Positions 59,679-64,000 of a stretch of 64,000 nucleotides of DNA are shown here, one piece after another; within the stretch, counting starts at the first letter, position 1, and the number at the start of each line of letters is the position of its first letter. The translations under genes and the position numbers were made by a program. Source of the stretch: Streptomyces thinghirensis (lineage in GTDB: Bacteria > Actinomycetota > Actinomycetia > Streptomycetales > Streptomycetaceae); NCBI GenBank assembly GCA_021502835.1, contig JAKFGP010000027.1, positions 1-64,000 on the forward strand. The letters run 5' to 3'. The notes below the pieces were generated by a model, which worked only from the letters and a program-made list of their open reading frames with translations, was not told the origin of the DNA and did no database searches.

Positions 59679-60985
59679 ATGCAGGCGCAGCCGCAGCCGC
59701 AGGCGCCGAGCCGTCGGATACGCCCGCGCCGGCTGGCCGCGATCGCGACCGTCACCGTCGTGACCTTCGCGGCCAGCACCTCGGCCGGCACCGGCCGGCT
59801 CGCGCCGAGCTACCACGGCGTCCGGCCCCGGCCCGGCCGCCCTCTCCCGCTCCCCTCCGCGCACGGCCCCTGCATGATCAGCGGCGGCTCCGAGATCCAG
59901 ATGTCCGAGGGCGTCCCGACCTCCGCCGGCTACGCCCGCCCGACCGGCACCGTACGCGCCCTCACCCTGATGATCGACTTCTCGGACGCACCCGGCGAGG
60001 TCAGGGCATCTCGACCAGGACGCGGAGTTCTTCCCGCAGACCGAGGAATGGTTCCGCACCAGCTCCTACGGCCGCCTCGACTACCAGCCCGAGACCCCGA
60101 TCCGGGACTGGCTGCGCATGCCGAAGTCGTTCGCCGAGTACGGCATAGAACGCGGCGCCCCTTCGACCCCGGCTACCGGAGCCTGGTCCAGGACCTGGGT
60201 GGCGGCGGCCGACGCGGAGGTGGACTTCCGGTCGTACGACCTCCTGAACGTGCTGGTCACCCCGAACGCGGGCCCCTCCGCCCTGGACACGAGTCCTGTC
60301 CGTCACCTTCGCCGGCAACGAGGCCCCGGTCGCCGACGGCGTCCCGGTGTGCACAACGCGTCCTTCGTCTACTCCCGCCAGGACGACGGCTCCGGCTCCT
60401 ACGACGAGACCGGCTACCGGGTCCTGCCCCACGAGAACAGCCACGTCTTCGGCCTCCCCGACCTCTACACCCAGGAGGGCGGAGGGGCCGTCGGCCACTG
60501 GGACATCATGAGCGAGGACTGGGGCGCCAGCAACGACCTCCTCGGCTGGCACAAGTGGAAACTGGGCTGGCTCGACCCTCCCAGGTGCACTGCAGCGGCG
60601 GCGCCCGGCACGACGAGTACACACTCGGCCCCGCTGGCCGACAAGGGGGCGGCGACAAGCTGGTGGTCGTCCCACTGGACGGCAGGTCCGGCTACGCCGT
60701 AGAACTGCAGCACCCGCGCGAGGCAACGACGAGACGGTGTGCCGCCCGGGAGTGCTGATCTACAAGGTCGACGCCGACGTGGACGCGGGCATGGGCCCGG
60801 TGACGGTCTACGACTCCCCGCCGGGACAGCGGCGGCTGCACCCGCAGCCCGAACGTCCACGCCGAACTCTCGGACGCCGCCTTCACCCCGGGCGAGACCT
60901 TCAAGGACCCACGCCGAACATCACGATCGCGGTGTGTCGGGGCGGGTGACCCGGCGGCCACCAGGTGCGGGTCACCCGCAACTGA
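59679..60985 (+). CDS. Secreted M6-family metalloprotease
   Basis: About 430 residues. ATG 59679 (MQAQPQPQAPSRRIRPRRLA) leads to a signal peptide (LAAIATVTVVTFAASTSAGT). Catalytic domain: LTLMIDFSDAPGEV (near 59970), the zinc motif HENSHVFGLPDLYTQE (HExxH-type, near 60430), GHWDIMSEDWGASNDLLGWH and KWKLGWLD (near 60500-60580). Then GDKLVVVPLDGRSGYAVEL and GVLIYKVDADVDAGMGPVTV. It ends HQVRVTRN at 60985. Breaks near 60005, 60160, 60295, 60345, 60590, 60710, 60835 and 60910. Immune-inhibitor-A-like proteases of this kind degrade host or environmental proteins. Confidence 0.85.
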
Positions 60986-61036
60986 CGCCCAGTGACGATC
61001 GCCCGCCCGGTGGCGGTGGCGTGGCGCCTCGCAGCG

Positions 61037-61300
61037 CATGGTGCCCTGGGCCGCGACCGGCGTACCGCGTTGATCGCCGTACCGGAGAGCCCGGTGAGCC
61101 GATACCCACCCACACGGCGACGGGCGGACTCCACCGGCGGCGGCATTACCGAATGGGCCTGCCACGACCGCCCGTACCCGCCACACCGGAGAACCCGAGA
61201 ACCGATAATCCCCTCCCGGCGACGGCCGACTCCGTCCCCCGGCGGCATTACGGTAGCCCTGCCGCGACCGCCGTACCGGAGAGCCGATGCCTCGCCCACC
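61037..61300 (+). repeat. Imperfect direct repeats of about 95 bp (three copies)
   Basis: Copy A (61037-61135), copy B (61136-61235) and partial copy C (61236-61300) share GGCGGCATTAC, CC.CGACCG.CGTACC, CCGGAGA.CC, GAGCCGATA and GGCGACGG.CGACTCC in the same order. They lie between the M6 protease stop (60985) and the IclR gene, in otherwise noncoding DNA. Confidence 0.75.
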
Positions 61301-61422
61301 ACCACGAATGACGCCACCTCGCGGGAGGCCGCCGCCCCACCCGGCACCGGGAACCGAAGACAGCCCGCGCACGCACCCCTCCGTCCGCTCCATCCGCTCC
61401 ATCCCGCCCCGCCGGCCGAGGC

Positions 61423-62974
61423 GTGTCGCGCCGCACATGCTGCGCGGTATCGCCGTGCTCGGCGGCTGACCGAGGCGGACGACGGCGGCACCCCAGCCTC
61501 AGCTGGCCTGGAGAAGCGTCAACGGCCTGGCCTCGCCCACCGTCGACCGCGTCACGCATCTTGACCCTCGCCCGTATGGGATACGTCCGCCTGGACGGCC
61601 GAGACGTCACCCTCGCCCCCCGCCCACCTGACGGAACTCGGCAACGCCTACCTGGCCGCCCTCCGCCGCCCGCCCTGCTCTCCTCCCGTGCCGACGCCCT
61701 GAGCCGGCGAACGGACGAGTCGGTCTCCCCTCGCGGTCGGCGACCGGACGGCATCCGCTTCATCCACCAGGCCACCCGACGCCGCGCGATGTCCCTGAGC
61801 TTCCGCATCGGCGACCTCCTCCCCGCCGAACGCACCGCGCCGGGCCCGCTGTTCGCCACGGAGTGGACGGAGGCCGACTGGCGCCACTGGCACGAGCGCC
61901 GGGCCGCGGACCCGGAGGACCGCACCTTCCCCGCCGTACCCCACGCGAAGCGCACCACCCAGGACGACGACTTCGAGCACCGCACGGCCGCCGCGTGGCC
62001 ACCGACTGCGCCCTGGACGACCAGCTGATCGAACCCGGCCTGGTCGCGGTCTCGGCCCCGGTACCGGACCCCGGCACCGGCCGGGTGGCGTGCGTGGCGA
62101 GCGTGGTGAGCCACACCAGCCGCCACACGGCCGAGAACCTGCGCACCACCCTGCTCCCCCGCCTCCGCTCGACGGTCACCGCGATGGAGAACGACCTGCG
62201 CACCGCCCCCACCACCCGAACCGGGCACCCCCCGCTCCGGCCTGGCCACCTGGACGACCGCGTCGAAACACGAACTGGGCCGGGAGTTCCCGTCGAATCC
62301 CTGGCCCGCGGCCTGACCGCGCCTGACGGCGTTCGGCGAAGGCCGCAGCGCGCTGACCTCACGGAGGTCGCGAAGGCGACGGGCCTGGGCCCGCGCGACA
62401 GCCCGCCGGGCCCTGATCACCCACGAACACGCGGGCCTGGTACGGCAGACCCCGACCACCGCTTCACCCTCACCCCCGAGTCCTCTCCCTCGGCTTCCCC
62501 GCCCCTCTCCCGCACCTCCCTCCCCCAGATCGCCCAGCCCCACCTGACCGCACTCGCCGACCGCGTCCACGAGTCGGCCTCGCTGGCCGTCCTGTCGGAC
62601 TCGGGGCGAGGAGATCCAGTACACGGCCGCGCGCATCGACGAGCCGCGTCATGAGCGCCCACATCACCCTCGGCACCCGCCTCCCGGCCCGGTCGACGGC
62701 CCTGGGCCACGTCCTCCTCTCCCTCCCGGAGGCCCGCTCCCTGGGCTACGCCCTGGTCGACGAGGAACTGGAGGCCGGCCTGCGCTCCCTCGCGGTCCCG
62801 GTACGCGACCGCGAGGGCCGCACGGTGGCCGCCGTGAACGTCGCCATGCACGCCGCACGCCGCACGGCAGCGCAGTGCGCGACGGACATCCTGCCGCCCC
62901 TGAAGGAAACGGCCGCACACATCGAGGCCGACCTACGCGAGGCGGGCCGCTTCCGCCGGGTCCCCCTCACCTGA
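61423..62974 (+). CDS. Two-module IclR-family regulator
   Basis: About 515 residues with two consecutive IclR units. Unit 1: an HTH around RMGYVRLDGRDVTLAP (near 61575), effector domain RDGIRFIHQATRRRAMSLSF, RIGDLLPAERTAPGPLF and DDQLIEPGLVAVSAPVPDPG. Unit 2: HTH LTEVAKATGLARATARRALI then THEHAGLV (near 62350-62430, across breaks), then LPQIAQPHLTALADRVHESA, SLAVLSDSG, TLGTRLPARSTALGHVLLSL, GLRSLAVPVRDREGRTVAAV and NVAMHAARR, ending at 62974. Breaks near 61490, 61620, 61720, 61995, 62240, 62390, 62440 and 62600. The start is approximate (GTG 61423 or ATG 61437). Tandem IclR proteins of this type regulate aromatic-acid or related catabolism; the target is unknown here. Confidence 0.8.
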
Positions 62975-63048
62975 CCAGCCCGCCACCCTCCGACCCACCC
63001 GCTACACTGTCGGGCGGTGGCACATCCGCACCTCACCGTGCCGCCACC

Positions 63049-63121
63049 GGCCTCGTAGCTCAGGGGGATAGAGCACCGCTCTCCTAAAGCGCGTGTCGCA
63101 GGTTCGAATCCTGCCGGGGCA
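63049..63121 (+). tRNA. tRNA-Arg (CCT)
   Basis: Cloverleaf on the plus strand: acceptor GGCCTCG / CGGGGC with indel-like irregularity, D-arm GCTCAGGGGGATAGAGC, anticodon arm CCGCT-CTCCTAA-AGCGC with anticodon CCT, T-arm GCAGG-TTCGAAT-CCTGC. The loop and T-arm are canonical. One anticodon-stem mismatch and a short acceptor are attributed to sequence errors. Confidence 0.88.
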
Positions 63122-63291
63122 CAACGCGTTACCGTTCTGACCTGGGGTTTCTTCTCCAGGGAGTACCCCTACTCGGCCTCGGACTCCTCGTCCGGGGCCG
63201 TTTTGCGTGAAGCGGACGGAGAGTTGATCTCCCGAATATCCCCCAAAGGATCTGCATCATCCGGCACGGCCTCCGAGCCGGGCGAACATGG

Positions 63292-63306
63292 CATACTTGA
63301 AGTATG
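63292..63306. promoter_or_regulatory. Palindrome overlapping the antitoxin start codon
   Basis: CATACTT-G-AAGTATG, perfect 7+7 arms, whose last three bases are the ATG of the antitoxin gene. Toxin-antitoxin operons are normally autorepressed at such sites. The position implies a very short or absent leader. Confidence 0.65.
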
Positions 63307-63569
63307 GCAACCCGGAAGATCACCATCACCGTGCCGGAAGAGCTGGTGGAATCGATCAAGGAGCGCGTCGACGCACGCGGAGTGTCCGGCTATATCGCGG
63401 CCGCCGCCGCTCATCAGGACGCCATGGACCGACTGCGCGAGCTGGCCGGGCGCCTCGAGGAAGAGCACGGCGCCGTGACGGACGACGAGCAGCAGGCAGC
63501 GCTGGACCGCATCGCCGCCATTGACGGCTGGCATGACGAGCAGCGATCACATTCGACGAGGCCGCGTGA
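63304..63569 (+). CDS. Antitoxin of a VapBC-like pair (ribbon-helix-helix-like)
   Basis: About 88 residues from ATG 63304: MATRKITITVPEELVESIKE, RVDARGVSGYIAAAAAHQDA, MDRLRELAGRLEEEHGAVTD, then DEQQAALDRIAAIDGWHDEQ. The N-terminal beta strand plus helix is the ribbon-helix-helix type DNA-binding fold. One base appears missing near 63545; restoring it gives an ending ITFDEAA and a stop at 63567-63569 that overlaps the toxin start. As written, the frame runs on into the toxin. It should neutralise the downstream PIN protein and autorepress the operon. Confidence 0.78.
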
Positions 63570-64000
63570 GCCGCACCGCCCGGGCGAGGCTGCATCGGCC
63601 GCGACAGCGCGTCTTCGTGTTCGACTCGAGGCTCTCTCCAAGGCGGTCCAGGGCGATCGGGAGATGGCAGCGCTGATCAAGACGGCTCCACGGCTCGACA
63701 TCCCGATCGTCACCTCGGCGCTCACGACCTTGGAGGCACGGGACCCTCGCGAAGCGTCGAGGCAGGCACTGTGGAACTGGACGCTGTCCCGGATCCGCGT
63801 CGTGCACACGGACGACCAGGTGATCGCCATGGCGCGCGACATGCTGAAGACAGCCGGCCTGCATGGGCACGAGTACGCCATAGACGCAATTCTGGCGGCC
63901 GTGGCCGGGCAGGAAGCCGCGCAGGGAGCTGAGGCAACCGTCTTCACCTCCGACACCGACGACATGAATCAGCTCCTCGCCGGACACTCCGTGCGAGTCG
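63566..64000 (+). CDS. PIN-domain toxin (VapC-like), partial
   Basis: From GTG 63566: MSRTARARLHRPRQRVFVFD, then (after one missing base near 63625) EALSKAVQGDREMAALIKTA, PRLDIPIVTSALTTLEARDP, MARDMLKTAGLHGHEYAIDA, ILAAVAGQEAAQGAEATVFT and SDTDDMNQLLAGHSVRV at the window edge. PIN-domain acidic residues are visible: Asp in VFD, Glu in TLEA, Asp in AIDA and Asp in SDTDD. VapC-type toxins are RNases cutting tRNA or rRNA. The C-terminus is outside the window. Directly beside a tRNA-Arg gene. Confidence 0.78.

Noticed and set aside
63304..64000. A single fused antitoxin-toxin protein
   Set aside because: The read-through depends on two compensating one-base losses; restoring them gives a normal 4-bp overlap of two genes.

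Overview
The window is high-GC actinobacterial DNA, almost certainly from a Streptomyces chromosome. Recognisable Streptomyces landmarks are an SsgA-like protein (ssgE), the sigma factor hrdD, SepX, a sortase-E (LAxTG) surface protein, two adjacent class B penicillin-binding proteins beside a protein O-mannosyltransferase (pmt), and a DUF6227 protein. As far as I recall, pmt, the two PBPs, ssgE and hrdD occur in this order in S. coelicolor (SCO3154 to SCO3202). That collinearity is from memory and was not checked.

The dominant technical feature is a very high density of single-base indels. Nearly every gene longer than about 500 bp is read in two or three frames, although its conserved motifs are all present. 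I treat these as sequencing or assembly errors. Each gene is therefore given one span covering all its fragments, and start and stop positions are approximate where a frame break is nearby. Two homopolymer runs (A15 in moeA, G12 in mscL) look like artefacts.

Layout. 1-5 kb: end of pmt, two paralogous MecA-N/transpeptidase PBPs, ssgE. 5-7.3 kb: an IS200/IS605-type TnpB element lying against a 5'-damaged cbiO. 7.3-10.2 kb: serine hydrolase, DUF1876, EamA permease, YbaK deacylase. 10.3-13.4 kb: TetR regulator with an MMPL exporter. 13.5-14.8 kb: second TnpB element. 14.9-18.4 kb: tricorn protease homologue. 18.5-23 kb: SDR / alpha-beta hydrolase / flavin monooxygenase operon with a divergent MerR. 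23-26.2 kb: exodeoxyribonuclease III, GNAT, LAxTG surface protein. 26.3-32.7 kb: a tRNA, then sepX, an acetyltransferase, mogA, moaC, moeA (gephyrin-like Glp) and galU, with a divergent 5-formyltetrahydrofolate cyclo-ligase. 32.8-45.5 kb: penicillin acylase, CPA1 antiporter, MFS, FmdB with a CIRCE-like site, MTA phosphorylase, SAF-domain protein, mscL, P1-family peptidase, L,D-transpeptidase, DUF6227. 45.6-49.6 kb: fructose PTS operon fruR-fruK-fruA. 49.8-59.4 kb: two DHA2-type MFS exporters, each with a nearby regulator, hrdD, GNAT, and a MarR/extradiol dioxygenase pair. 59.6-64 kb: M6 metalloprotease, a repeat patch, a two-module IclR regulator, tRNA-Arg, and a VapBC-like pair cut by the window end.

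Functional themes are envelope and division (pmt, PBPs, ssgE, sepX/glp, L,D-transpeptidase, sortase substrate), small-molecule export with local regulators, molybdenum cofactor synthesis, and secreted proteases. I found no biosynthetic cluster, CRISPR array or prophage. The most unusual elements are the two TnpB loci with candidate omega-RNA ends, a hexanucleotide repeat expansion inside the tricorn gene, the repeats at 61 kb, and a toxin-antitoxin pair whose putative operator covers the start codon.
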